A stretch of DNA of 64,000 nucleotides from Gnetum montanum. Taxonomy: Eukaryota > Streptophyta > Gnetopsida > Gnetales > Gnetaceae. Position numbers and translations under genes: made by a program. Below the pieces are notes generated by a model. It ran no database searches. It had not been told where the DNA came from and was given only the letters and a program-made list of their open reading frames with translations. Position 1 is the first letter of the stretch, and each line of letters starts with the position of its first letter. The DNA lies in assembly GCA_015680685.1 (NCBI GenBank), contig MNCI01007854.1:1-64000 (forward strand). Direction: 5' to 3'. Positions 46,386 through 57,474 of this stretch are shown one piece after another.

Positions 46386-49080
46386 CTCTGGAACAATGTG
46401 TAGAGTAGGAGGCACAATCATTTAGCATCCATCAAGAGATTCTTGCTACTACGCAGTCGGGATAGGCAGAAGGAGGAGCTACTGAAGCACTTGAACAAGG
46501 ACAACACCTTCCGTTGTCCCCAATGTCCAGGCTATCCGAGAAAGGTCCACATTAGCATCTGTGATCATGGAATTAAACTTTGGACCTTCCATAGAATTCA
46601 CTTCTAAGAATATTAGGGACTAACTCAAAGGGCCTCCATTATTTCCCATTCTCTCTAAAAGTGGTGCCTGGTACTTAGAAGAAATGTACCAATTTTGGCA
46701 TAATAAGGAAGAAGGCACCATAGTTAACATTTGTGGTATGTCTATAGATTTTCCTGCCAAGGCCATCGCGAAAGTGTTGAACCTTCCGAATATAGGATCA
46801 AATGTTGCTAACCTGTCCACTTACTCCAATGTTGATGCATGAAGAATTTGGTTGAATAGGGTGTATGGCAAAGAGGACAAGACATATGGAGAGTTAACGC
46901 TAGAAGAAAAGATATACTTCAAGATTGGCACTTATCACATCTTCCCCACGAGAGGATTAAAAAGAATATCAAAGTATGTGGTAAGAGGATGTGCAATATT
47001 GATGGGAAAGGCTAATGATAATCTTTCTCATCTATATCTCATGGAAATCTTGAGATGATTTGTAGAACGCAAAATAGGGAAGTTCATGTTGCCCTTCCCT
47101 TATCTCATCAGGAAGTTGTGCAAATGTGCTAGTATTTTGGGGTACACCAAGGATGTTCCCAGAAGAGCCCAAAATGCTTCGTTCACCAAACTACTAGAGC
47201 CACTAGCCCCAAGGAAAAGTGTTGGTGAGATACTGGAACTAGAGCAAGAACAAATAGTGGGGTCCACTACAACTCAAACTGTAGAACCTAGCCAAATCCC
47301 AAGCATAGGGCCCAGTCAACAACAAGCAGGGCCTAGCATGAGCTAGCAAGACCAACCGTCACCATCGCTATAGGATTATTAACCATCGATGAGCCATCTC
47401 AAGGCCATTGCTGAGATGGTCAGTTGGGAAAGTCATGATGATGCTAATCTCTTTCATGTCATCGACGACATCGTATGATCCATAATTTCTATTGATCGTG
47501 CACGAGGCGAGATGTCCATTCAATAGGAGGGAGACTCATTGGTCACAATAGATTTTAGGGAACACTACATCTTTCCAGGTGTAATTGGAAATGGGTGAAG
47601 AGGCCACAGTGGTGGTCATGTAACACCAAGATGCAACAAGAGCTGCAAAAGTGGTTACGGACCACATCAAAGAATCTTTCAATGTCCCTATTATGCAATC
47701 GACCAATTTCATAGGAGCACGGGATGCTCAAACTCTAGCTGATCCCTCAATGACTCATGTGGAGCATGAGGATGTCCTTGATCAATTGTTGTAGATAGGA
47801 CACATAATGATGTCCTTATTTGACATCTCACAAGATGTCATAGTAGTGTAATCAGACCTCATCTCCACCAAAGGAAAGCTAGTCATGGCAAAGACAAGGA
47901 TCGAGCACATAGAAGCAAAGTTGGAAAGACTCCAAGAAAGGCTCGTTACCCTGCAAGATACACAATGGGACCCATCTCAGTTAGTTCCTACAGACTAGTT
48001 AGACACTTTCAGGATGGAGCAACTTAATAAACTATCGACAGACAATAAAAGAGTGGTGGAGGAGAAGGAGAAGGCTGACTAGGATGCCTCCAAGACACAA
48101 GCACAAACCTACGTGCATGCCATGGCACTTAGAGCCTTATAGGAAGAGAATAAATAGCTCATTACTGACAATCTTTGATTGACCACTGTTGAGAAATAGA
48201 AGAATGTTCATGAGAAATACTTTCAGCAATTACAAGAATAGTTGGTCAAGGTCAACCAAGACATGAACCGTTTAGCCAGGGAGAATCGAACCCTCTCAAT
48301 GCAGTAGGTACACATAATCCATTAGAAGATGGCCATCGAAATAAGCACGTAGAAAAATAAGCATGAAAAGTTAATGGAGCACTTTAGAGACTAGGTGGGG
48401 ATGTACAAGCAAGTCATAGAAAAGGAGATCCATATGGCCAAGGCCCACATCAACACTTTTAGTGCTCAACACACTGATTGGTGGGCCATACTAGACACAT
48501 GTATTTGCCCACCAAGCAAATCTTAAAAGTCAGGACCTACAAATTCAAGATCTCACAAAGCACATGATATTGACAAATCTGCAGTATGCCAATCTAGCCA
48601 TGTTGACAATAGGATGCATGAGAATAGAGCTCGAGAAGTAGGTAGCTACCACCTACACTAAATATGAAGCAGAATTTGTGGAGCATAAGAAAATGTTGCA
48701 AAAACTAGAAATCACAAATTCTGAACTAGAGGTGGTTAAGACTAGCTACCAAGGCTAGAAAGATGTCGCAGTGGACTTGGCTCGATAACTTACAAATTTC
48801 TAGGAGTACAGGGATAAAGCTAGAACCTACTAGAAGGAACAATAGTTGTTTGTGGCTTGGTATGTTAAAGCAAATCAAATGATCCCACAACTACCATGTC
48901 CATGGGAGGTGCTGACTTCATCAAACATTAGAGCATCAGCATGGATGGCAAAAGACCCCTAAACTGAAGAGGAAAAGCTCCAGGTATTATTGCAGAGCCA
49001 TCAAATCCAAAAACCTGAAGCATAAGACAAGGGGAAGCAACCCATGAAGGAGCCACTGCCACCTGGAACCACATGAGTTC
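46386..49080 (+). pseudogene. aORF of N3 with long coiled-coil tail
   Basis: Longest copy of the extra ORF. Blocks: MELNFGPSIEFTSKNIRD (about 46570), LEEMYQFWHNKEEGTIVN, FPAKAIAKVLNLP, then TGA at 46840-46842 and the open frame 46852-47058 (YGELTLEEKIYFKIGTYHIF, RGCAILMGKAND). A second open frame, 47086-47346, carries MLPFPYLIRKLCKCASILGY and a Gln/Pro/Ser-rich linker. From about 47400 to 48990 the sequence keeps traces of Lys/Glu/Gln/Leu-rich heptads (for example LERLQERLVTLQD near 47920), consistent with a coiled coil, with many stops. The tail ends near KEPLPPGTT. N1 and N2 lack most of the coiled coil. Its upstream exon junction region is lost at the P3 joint. Function unknown. Confidence 0.65.
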
Positions 49081-49240
49081 CACAAAATTTTGTAATTTTT
49101 GTATTCATGTCCCAATTTTGTTGTATTTAATTCTCCACTGCAGCATAAATGAATTCCCAGTCAGTCAATAATCCCATACCTATCCACTATGTAATCAATG
49201 GGACTTGTTCCCATTTTTTTGAACTCGAGGATGAGTTTTC

Positions 49241-49257
49241 ATTTAGTTGTGGGGGTA
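49241..49257 (+). promoter_or_regulatory. Polypurine tract of N3
   Basis: ATTTAGTTGTGGGGGTA immediately before TGATGAATTG. It defines the U3 boundary of the 3' LTR. Confidence 0.9.
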
Positions 49258-49927
49258 TGATGAATTGTGATTCATTAGACTGCAATATCGTGCCCGTGAT
49301 ATCTCGTACGCGACATCAAGTACACCATATCATGGCCTGGCTAGCAATATCCTATACGTGATATCGTGGTTCCTGTGTGAGCCTATAAATACACAATGGG
49401 ACACACAGGAAAGAGTCAGTTTTTTAGTAAGTTATTTTTTAGTCAATAGATAGAAATTAGTTCATTTTTTAGTTCTTCTCAACTCTTTCTCCTAGTGCAT
49501 GCTTGCAGTGTGATGATTGTGATTGTACAACACCTTTATTTGAGTGTGATGTACTTGGACATGCACATGACCAAAAATAAAGATCAAGATTGCTTCATCA
49601 TTGTAGCATTCACTTAGTTTAATTATTTAATTTTATTGTTATTTATTACTTTCGTAGTTAATATCTCTTCACCCTAAACTCCTTAAATGTGGAATGAGTA
49701 CAACTTAATCATAAGCATTTAAGTGTAACTACTTGGTAACCCAGTAGCGTACCTAGGATCTGTGCTTGGTAATCCCAGTAGTAGTCATGCATAAGGTCCA
49801 AGATGTGTACAGATGATTAAGGGACGGATTCTCATCGCACTTAGGCTAGCTTAGACTTTCTTTATCCTTTTCCTCTTAGTTTAATTAAAGTTATTTTCCA
49901 TTTCCTCTAGGAGTAGCACTAGGTTAG
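49258..49927 (+). repeat. 3' LTR of N3, interrupted
   Basis: 670 bp present of an expected 840 or so. It matches 34747-35400 up to GTAGCACTAGGTTAG, where M4 begins. TATAAATA is at 49384-49391. The missing end should lie to the right of M4, outside the window, preceded by a GTTAG duplication. Confidence 0.9.
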
Positions 49928-50909
49928 TGATGAGTGGCGAGGTACCCCTACACTCAACCATATGAAACAAGCATAGCATGCATGATCCAGTCGAACTCCG
50001 CAAACTAAATGCCTAAACACCCCATGGAACACTTGGGGTTAATCATTCGTTGTCTTCCCAAACTTACTTGTTGTTGTCACAATGTATGGTTAAGTAAGTT
50101 CGACGTATATGATTTTTTTGGTCTTTTATGATTTTATATCTTCTATACTAAGAGCGAAGGGTTGAGAAACTAGTTAACTCTAACTAAGGACTAAGTCTAA
50201 ATTAACTAGCATCAGCATCCGTTCCCACTTACCGTACACACCTTGAACTATGCAACTATGGCTGCCAAATGCTAATCGTTACTAGGATCACCACAAGTAA
50301 CACATGTGCTTGAAGTGCTCGTACTGAGGCACCTAACTAGCCTAAATGTGATGAGTAGCCAATTCCTTGACTAGCCGTACACATCCATAGATGCTCGAAA
50401 TCAAGTCATACTCATCCCGCATTCTACGAGATAAGGATGAAAGAATCTAATCGCGATGAGTAGCTGATTCCTTGATTAGCCGTACACATTCATCAATGCT
50501 TGTAATCAAGTCGTACTCATGTCATGCTAATGCATGTAATAAATAACATGTAAGAAATAACAAGTAATAAATCCTATTCCATGCACTGCAAGGTTTATCC
50601 ACAAAGGTCATATTTATTATCGTACACAACTTGTGTTTAGGTACAAAGCTGCTCAAATAAAGATCCGTTCACTTGGGGACTCCTACTTCGAGCACATGGA
50701 AAATATTCTATCTCTGGAGTGATCAAACTGCCAGAGCTTCGCTACTTCTAGCCTAGGATGAGAAATGAGGGGAGTGCCACCTCTTATTTATAGATTTGAT
50801 GGCAGACTGTGATATCGCGTATGTGATATCGTAGGGGATGATGCAATATCACGATGGTAGTGATATCGTGTACGTGATATCACGGTGCATGCGATATCGC
50901 ATCTCATCA
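49928..50909 (-). repeat. 3' LTR of M4
   Basis: 982 bp, TGATGAGTGGCGAGG to GCATCTCATCA. The U3 array (50805-50905) carries GATATCGCG/GATATCACG units. TATA-like TTATTTATA (reverse) at 50784-50792. A partly duplicated block containing GATGAGTAGC and CCGTACACAT occurs twice, near 50350 and 50456. Confidence 0.9.
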
Positions 50910-51856
50910 TAACCCCATGATTGAATGAAAAATTGTCCTCGAGTTCCTTACAATAATATCAGGTAGGTATGGAATTATTGAGGGGAATGGAACTAATGGG
51001 ATGACATGTGAATGGATCATTATTACAAGACTTGACAAAACTGGTGTTCAAGACAACAAGGGTGAACACCTTATTACAATGACAGTAGGCCTTAGTTGGT
51101 AGCTAAGAAAGAGAGAGAGAGAGAAGTGTTGCTACTACCAACGCCAAGATTGTGCCTTCGTTGTCCATTTGTAAATGCGCCATTGATCTTGCTCCTTGCA
51201 TAGCTGCTTCAATACTATTCCATTCCAAGTGTTTGCTCTAGATCCACTCTGTTGTTTGTATGATTGCCATTTGCACATACAACATAATCTTATATTAGCA
51301 AGGGTAAATGAATCATCATGGAATTAATACCTTGCTTCGGTGTAGGTCCATTGGCTAGGTTGTGGTATGGCTGGTATGGATATGGGAATATATTAATGAT
51401 GAATACCAAAGATGTAGGAGTTAGGAAGAAAAACAAAAATTTTGGGGTTAGGAGAAAATTGAAAAAATCAAGCCCTGTACCCCCATGACTAATCGTGAAC
51501 CTTCGGCAGCATTAGAATGGAAAAGGAAAGGAATGGAGAAAGATAGATAAAAAGGGACAACTATGGCATCGATGAAATGGATGTCAAGATGGAAATGAAA
51601 AAAAATAAAATTAATTGCAAAATGTTAAGGGAAATAATTTAACTAATGCTCTAAATAGGTATCTGTAGGCCTTGGGAATATCATATGGAATAAGAGTTAA
51701 ATTCTTAACCACAAGAATTTACCGAAAAGAAAACAATGCATCAACCAAAATATATATACTAATGATACAACTGGCAATGAGGTGAACAATGGAAAGAAGG
51801 ATGGAGAGAAGAGAATGGAATGGAATCCCCAGAACAAGGTGGTGTACAGCCCCTTG
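50910..51856 (-). other. M4 3' interior (polypurine tract and spacer)
   Basis: TTCAATCATGGGGTTA (reverse, 50910-50925) is the polypurine tract. Further in, at 51480-51493, a second ATTAGTCATGGGGG motif matches P1 4822. Between them, 51105-51290 is homologous to the weak P1 ORF at 4987 (shared words MAIIQT / MVIIQT, then M-GA). A GA microsatellite is at 51110-51124. No intact ORF, no aORF. Confidence 0.65.
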
Positions 51857-53259
51857 TGAAACACCGCGATAATCACGAGTTGGCCTTAGGCAAAGATTCG
51901 CAATTCAAGCAAGAGCATGCATCAATTTTGTTCAAGGAAAAGTTTACGCTCTATTATGCATGGCAGCGTAATGAGTGTAACTAGCACCAAGACAGTCGAA
52001 GGCAATCTAGAGAAGCACAACAGCCCAATATTTTTTCTTGCAACGCATGAGTAACTAGTCTTTATGCTTGTTACGCAGCGGTGCATGCCATTGCGTACGT
52101 CATTAAAGCTACGAATTGTTTACGCTTCATCACGCGCGGCTGCGTAGTGAGCGTAAGTTGCGCATTATTTATGCTTCATCACGCACGGCCGCTTAGTGAG
52201 CGTAAGTTGCACATTGTTTACGCTTCATCACGCATAGCTGCGTGGTGAGCATAAGTGGCACATTATTTACGCGTGGTTACACGCAGCTACGTAGTGAGCG
52301 TAAAACAATTCTAAGCCTATTTTTGCCTGCATCGGATTGCACTCATACACGCGACACAACGCTAATGAGAGTAATGCGGCCTGAAGACAGTTGAAGCACG
52401 CTCAGCATGTACCTGCTCTTTACACGCACAACACGCAAACGAGCGTGTTGTGCGTAGTCACAGTCTAACTTAAAATGATCAAATCAACAGGGCCCGCAAT
52501 ATCCAGACCCACATCATTAGGGTAGCGCCTCCACAAAGCATCGCGGTCTACAAATACCTCAGTTGACAAATATACAAAGGGGGGTTGTTGGCAAAACAGA
52601 GAAGCCGAGGCATATTTCTGAGCACCAAAGCACTTAACACTTTGGAGCAGAAATACAGAGAATAACGCTTTGGCAATCGTTGGCATCATCACCTTACAAC
52701 TGAAGCAGAGTACAGTTCGCCTCGAGCATCGGTGACAGGAGTAATTGTTCTGCTGAAAAGACTCTATTAATCAGAAACAATTGGTCGATAGACATCAAAG
52801 CTTGGCTCGCCTTGCATTTTAGCTTAGCCCACGAGGTAGATCGGACTTCTGTTTAGATCATTTTTTTTTATTATTCGTTTGTGCTTATTTCATATCTTGT
52901 AATCGGGGATTCCCCAGTGCAATTTTTCATACAAAATATACATTTTTAAGTTAGAGCGCAGATCTTGAAGCAACGTGCTTCTCTTATGCCAGCCTCCATT
53001 CATCGCGTTTAGCGTTATCTTTGTCGCAATCCATCCACATCGCTTTCTCCTCGCTTTACGATGCCTCGAATCAGATCGCGTTCTTTTACGCATGTTGCAT
53101 TATTTTACTGACCCGTAAGTCCCTGTCTGATCAACAAGACCATTCAGGGCACCGTGGAATCGTTTCCCCAGCATAGCCCTCATGCGGATCCGTGGCTAAA
53201 ACTGTGTGCACTAGAAACTCGGTCGGTATTTCTAGCTGCCGACGTTTTCTGCCACTACA
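51857..53259 (+). repeat. 5' LTR of G
   Basis: Starts TGAAACACCGCG (63856 in the 3' copy reads TGAAACACCGTG) and is taken to end at CCACTACA, six bases before the primer site: 1,403 bp. It contains a 49-bp tandem array with inverted repeats (52121-52316). ORFs inside (for example 52692-52465 on the minus strand) lack support. Left boundary firm, right boundary probable. Confidence 0.82.
52121..52316 (+). repeat. 49-bp tandem repeat with inverted repeats in the G LTR
   Basis: Four units start at 52121, 52170, 52219 and 52268. Each has a TACGCTTCATCACGC-like arm and a GCGTAGTGAGCGTAA-like arm that can pair. The last unit differs most. Confidence 0.9.
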
Positions 53260-53265
53260 GTTTTC

Positions 53266-53283
53266 TGGCGCTAGAAGAAGGGC
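53266..53283 (+). promoter_or_regulatory. Primer binding site of G
   Basis: TGGCGCTAGAAGAAGGGC, six bases after the presumed LTR end, in the place and with the TGGCGC start expected for Ty3 elements. It differs from the Athila-type sites in the window. Confidence 0.65.
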
Positions 53284-53538
53284 CCTTCAGGCTCCGATCT
53301 GAATATTTCAGGTAACCCTGTTAGAGATCCATACCCTAAACCATAGACATAATACCTTTAGAAAAGTCTACGGTTAATCGTATGGTATAGATCGGTTGCA
53401 AGGACGATTTCTTTGAAATCCTACAGGGTAGAAAGCCTTTTCTGCTTTTTGTTGCCAGCTGTTTTCATTTAGATCCGATTATCAGTCACCGTTGACTTCA
53501 TCGGCCAAATAGATTCCTTTCATTCACACACAACCGCC

Positions 53539-56490
53539 ATGGTTACCCTTGATCTGGGTGTCGCGCCTGTGAATCCTACGGTGGTCACGGGACCAACTCC
53601 TGGTGCAACGGGACCTCAGGGACCATTGCACCGTTCACTGAGGCTTAAGGGAAAAGAGCTTATCTTTACGGTCATAACCCCTAAAGAATACAATTTCATA
53701 TGCATTAAGATCCAAGCGAAGCTGGCTCTTAGCCAAGCCGAGCTGGAGGCAAAGCGAAACTTTGAGGTGCTCCACCGAGGGGGCTATGAATTTAAGCTGA
53801 CAGCCTACGACATAATCCCCTTGACTAAACAACAACACAAGCTTATCGCACAGCTCATCATGGCCAAAGGCAAGACTTCACAACCTGTGGTGGAGCCTCA
53901 GCGTGAGGAGGAGGTAGAGGACGAATTTGCGGCTTTGTCGGAACATTCATTCCATACTCTGACACCCCACACGTACGTAAATCTGTTATTCCCTTTCAAC
54001 GGGGAGGCAACTTCTCTGGACTCAGCTGCAACCACACAGATGCAAATACCTATCCTTCCGCAGGCCAACGCACAGCCTTCTGGATTGCCAATGCAACTAC
54101 CGCATAATGCGAGGGTGGTCCCATCACAACACGTAATCAACATTCCGGCGGTGATCCCGGCGACCACCACGCCCCATTTTATTCCTCAGGTACAAGCTCA
54201 TACTATACCGACAACCCGCTCGGCACAAATGTTCCCGCCCCCACCGACTCAGCAAAATACTGTAACCGTACCACAGCAGACCTTTATGCAATATCCTGCA
54301 ACAAGTCAATGGATCAACCCAGCTACGCGACACCACCCTTCTGCGGTTTACGGTTCACAGCCTTCAGCCGCACCTACGACACAATCTTCGCAGGTGTTTC
54401 CTCAATATATATATCGTTATCCTATGCAGCAGGCAGGAGTTATCCCCTCGTCTCAGGCTGGGGGATGGTGGTCTTCGCAGGCCCCCCAGCCGACAGGAAT
54501 TCCTGCTCCACCAGCGATTAGCCAACCACCCCCAGCATTTTAATTTCCTAGGGCTGCCCTCCCAGTCCAACCTCCTATGCCTGCTGCAAAAATGCCTCCA
54601 TTAACAGGTCTGAATCAAGCTTTCCAGCTTATCCAGATGCTTACTGAGGAGGTTCGCCGCCTCAAGACCGCTGGATCTGATACTATTCAGATCATGGACT
54701 TTTATCAAGATGATCCAATTAATCCAGTAGTCCTCGTACTGTCGTTGCCACCAGGGATGTCCCTCCCTCACTTTACCAAATATAATGGAGAGGGGGATCC
54801 CAATACCCATCTAGCCACTTTTAGATCTGAATCTTTGTTGTTACAGTAGTGGCCTCACACTTTGATCCGAGTCTTCACGATGTCACTAACGGGTAAGGCT
54901 TTTGACTGGTATAGAGCCCTCCCACGCTCTTCCATTTCGACTTTGGAAAAGCTGTTGACTCAATTTGTGACCCGATTCAAATACAACATGAAGCTGGAAG
55001 TCACGTTGGAACAGCTTATGGGGGTAAAACAAGACCCGCTCAAGCCAGTCCAGAAGTTTATATAGCATTGGAATGCTACCTTGAATAAGATCCGCGAACC
55101 GATCATGGACTCCCATCTATTGGCTATATTCAAGGGAGCAGTCAATGACTTTATTAAGTCGAAGTTGTATTATCTTTCCCCCGGCAATATACATCAGGCC
55201 TTCGCCCAAGTTTGAAGCATCCAAGATGCTACGAAGGCCAGCAAAGACCCGGCATATGTCGCCTATAAGAACACACACAACAAAGCTAAAGACAAGGGCA
55301 AGGCAGCGACAATGGCAATAGTGGCGCTAACTGAAAATGTGAAAAACAAGACCAAGAAGGTGCCCACAATAGCGCCCCTTGAGGCCACAGCTGGTGCTGG
55401 CACCAGCCAAGCCACAGCTGCCCCTGAACAAGCCCCCCAGCCAAAGCTGAATTTTGAGCGTAAAGATCGTTCAAAATACGTGACTCTGCCCGTGAAACAT
55501 TCTGAACTACTGAAACAACTGTTAGCGACAGGACACATTCAGCCTAAGAAAGTGTCCGAAGAAGCCCTAAAGCATCACAGACGTAACTGTGAACTGCTGA
55601 AGGATCCTTCTTTAGCCCTGCCTAACGAGCTAGCAGTTCTGAGATCTTTCAGGCTGGATCGTTTCTGTGACTACCACCAGATGTGTGGTCACAACACGGA
55701 TTACTGTTGGGCGTTGAAGGACAACATTCAAAGCATGATCGACGAAGGTCATCTAAAACTAGACAACAGTAATCCTACGTGCTCGGAAAATCAAACGCTG
55801 CATGTGTACAAGGATCCGTTGAACAAAAATTACGATCCTTATACAATTACTGTAGTAAGTATCGACGGTGAGCGTAAGGCACTGCCAAAACAACCTTTCA
55901 TTTTGCGTATGCCTACCAGCTCACCAAGGGGGCCAACTACTTCTTCGGCAACCAGTGGGGTCTCACGACCACCTTTTATCATCTAGGCACTTTCCCAAGT
56001 GCACCCTCAGTCACATGATAGTACCCAAGCCACGAGTCCATCTGCGCCCATGCCGAGAGCACCCTTTATTATTAGGGTGCTGACGCCTCCTCTCACGTAG
56101 GGGCAAACCTCTAGCCAAAATCACCAGCCATCGCCTCCCAAGCGAAAGGAGGAGAGCGCAGTTAATGCAACGAAAGACCACCCTACGCTCGGCTTCCCTA
56201 AGGCCAGGCCCCTGGCCCCTGTCCCTATGTCTATGCCCCAAAAGCAAGCTAAGGGGACAGAAACACAGCCACCTTCTCTTGGCAGAAAAAAGAACAACCC
56301 CACCACTGACACTACTCTGCCTCGAGAGATCTATCTTTTGGGCCGAATGGAGAAGGACAAAGGGGATAAACAACCCTACCGGGAGAAGGACCTCCTCGAT
56401 GCATTCACGTAGGTCAAACAAGCTCTCAAACAAAAGAATACAACGTTGAGCCTATACGACCTACTGATGACCTCTTAAGAACACTGCGAG
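53539..56490 (+). pseudogene. gag: gag of G (same frame as protease)
   Basis: Start ATG 53539 is preceded by CAACCGCC, and the leader has no better start. Residues 1-334 are an N-terminal region with an Ala/Pro/Gln/Thr-rich tail. The capsid core lies at about residues 350-540 (FTKYNGEGDPNTHLATF, AFDWYRALPRSSISTLEKL, FVTRFKYNMKLEVTLEQL). A Lys/Ala/Pro-rich linker follows, then a Cys-His motif CDYHQMCGHNTDYCWALK at about residue 713, the Tat-type zinc motif. In-frame stops lie at 54541, 54847, 55063, 55213, 55984, 56098, 56410 and 56476, yet no frameshift occurs. Most stops stand where Gln or Arg would be restored by one T-to-C change. Structural protein by family; not translatable in this copy without suppression. 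Confidence 0.88.
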
Positions 56491-56493
56491 GCT

Positions 56494-57279
56494 ATGGTAT
56501 GCATGTTGACGTCCATATCAGTGGATGCCAACATGCCAGCGGAAGAGGAAGCGATACACACTATCATGTTTCCTCCTGAAGCTGAACAACCCAAGCCCAC
56601 CTCGTTGACTTTCCTGGATGAGTCTGTCAAAGATGATCTGGAAAAAGGTCAAGTAACGATGGAGCCCATGTTCATTACCATTCGGGTCGGCCAGTACCGG
56701 ATCCGGAGGGTACACGTGGATGATGGTGCAGCTGCCAATGTCGTTCCCTAATCCATCGTGGATAGGTTGGGACTGGTTGACCAGATCACTCCCACGACGA
56801 CAACTTGCGTGAAATCGTTCAACGGAGCACAGGTTCAAGTCAAGGGGATGGTGCGTATCGAGTTTGTGGCAGGGAATCAATTCCCAATTGAAGCCACATT
56901 CTTAGTCGTCGAGGAGATGCCTGGCTTTAACTTAATCTTAGGGAGGTTGTGGTTAGCCCAGCTAAGGGTAGTCTCCTCGCCGATACATCAAGAGATACAC
57001 CTGCCCTACGCCGGAGGGGAGGTTATCATACGCGGTGACGAGGTCGCCCCCAGAACCGTCAACAACATTGAAGAAGAACGGGGTTCGAAGATCGAAGCAA
57101 CTGACGATCAGTCCTGTCTCCAAGCCCCTAAACAGAATGACGACAATGTCGACGGTCTAGCATGGGCCGACCTGCCATTTTCAGATGGCAGCGTAGAGGA
57201 GTCAAACCATAAGCCTCCTCGCCCTTACGCAATGCTTGACGTGAAGGCCATTAAGAAACAATTGCATATCGACAGCTGA
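56494..57279 (+). pseudogene. pol: Protease of G
   Basis: In frame with gag. MEPMFITIRVGQYRIRRVHV is followed by VDDGAAANVVP, in the place of the usual D-G-S/G-A active-site box, then a TAA at 56749 and MDRLGLVDQITP. EEMPGFNLILGRLWLAQL, the LGRxWL signature, precedes SSPIHQEIHLPY. The frame ends at TGA 57277. An acidic tail DDNVDGLAWADLPFSD follows where RT would be expected to begin. No RT motif appears in any frame after it. It would cleave the polyprotein. Confidence 0.82.
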
Positions 57280-57474
57280 ACAACGGTCTTCTGCATATAG
57301 CACTATTCACATGTAAGTTAGCAGTCCCCGTTTGGCAGCTTCTTTTGTTTCTTTCAATATACTTTTATGCTATATCCGCTTTCTGCGTTTACGCTTGGCA
57401 TTTTCTTGCGTGTTTTATCGTACTCATGTTAGCTATGCTCATCCCTTTACGCATTTATCCAGGATTACATTACG

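Larger units (their letters stand above)
34747..49927 (+). mobile_element. N3: pol-less Athila-like element, interrupted by P3 and M4
   Basis: Plus-strand N-type element: 5' LTR 34747-35587, primer site, gag 35720-38040, spacer 38041-38723 (cut by P3), aORF from about 46386 to 49080, polypurine tract and 3' LTR 49258-49927 (cut by M4). The two LTRs clearly belong together: both read TGATGAATTGTGATTCATTAG, and both have AAATACACAATGG just below the TATA box. Relative to N2, about 1.35 kb of spacer (N2 28040-29389) is missing, lost with the P3 3' end. Its own right end lies beyond the window. Confidence 0.85.
49928..51856 (-). mobile_element. M4: P-type Athila-like element, cut by G
   Basis: Minus-strand element inserted in the N3 3' LTR. 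Present are its 3' LTR (49928-50909), polypurine tract (50910-50925) and 930 bp of the 3' interior, which aligns with P1 from 5427 back to about 4396. At 51856 the Tat-lineage element G has inserted. The remainder of M4 must lie beyond the window end. Confidence 0.85.

Noticed and set aside
46386-49080. Calling the aORF an env gene
   Set aside because: Only its position supports this; no signal peptide, transmembrane segment or cleavage site could be seen in any of four copies.
53635-54570. Several ORFs on the minus strand opposite G gag
   Set aside because: Shadows of the gag frame; no splice structure and no continuity, unlike the antisense gene at 57867-61451.
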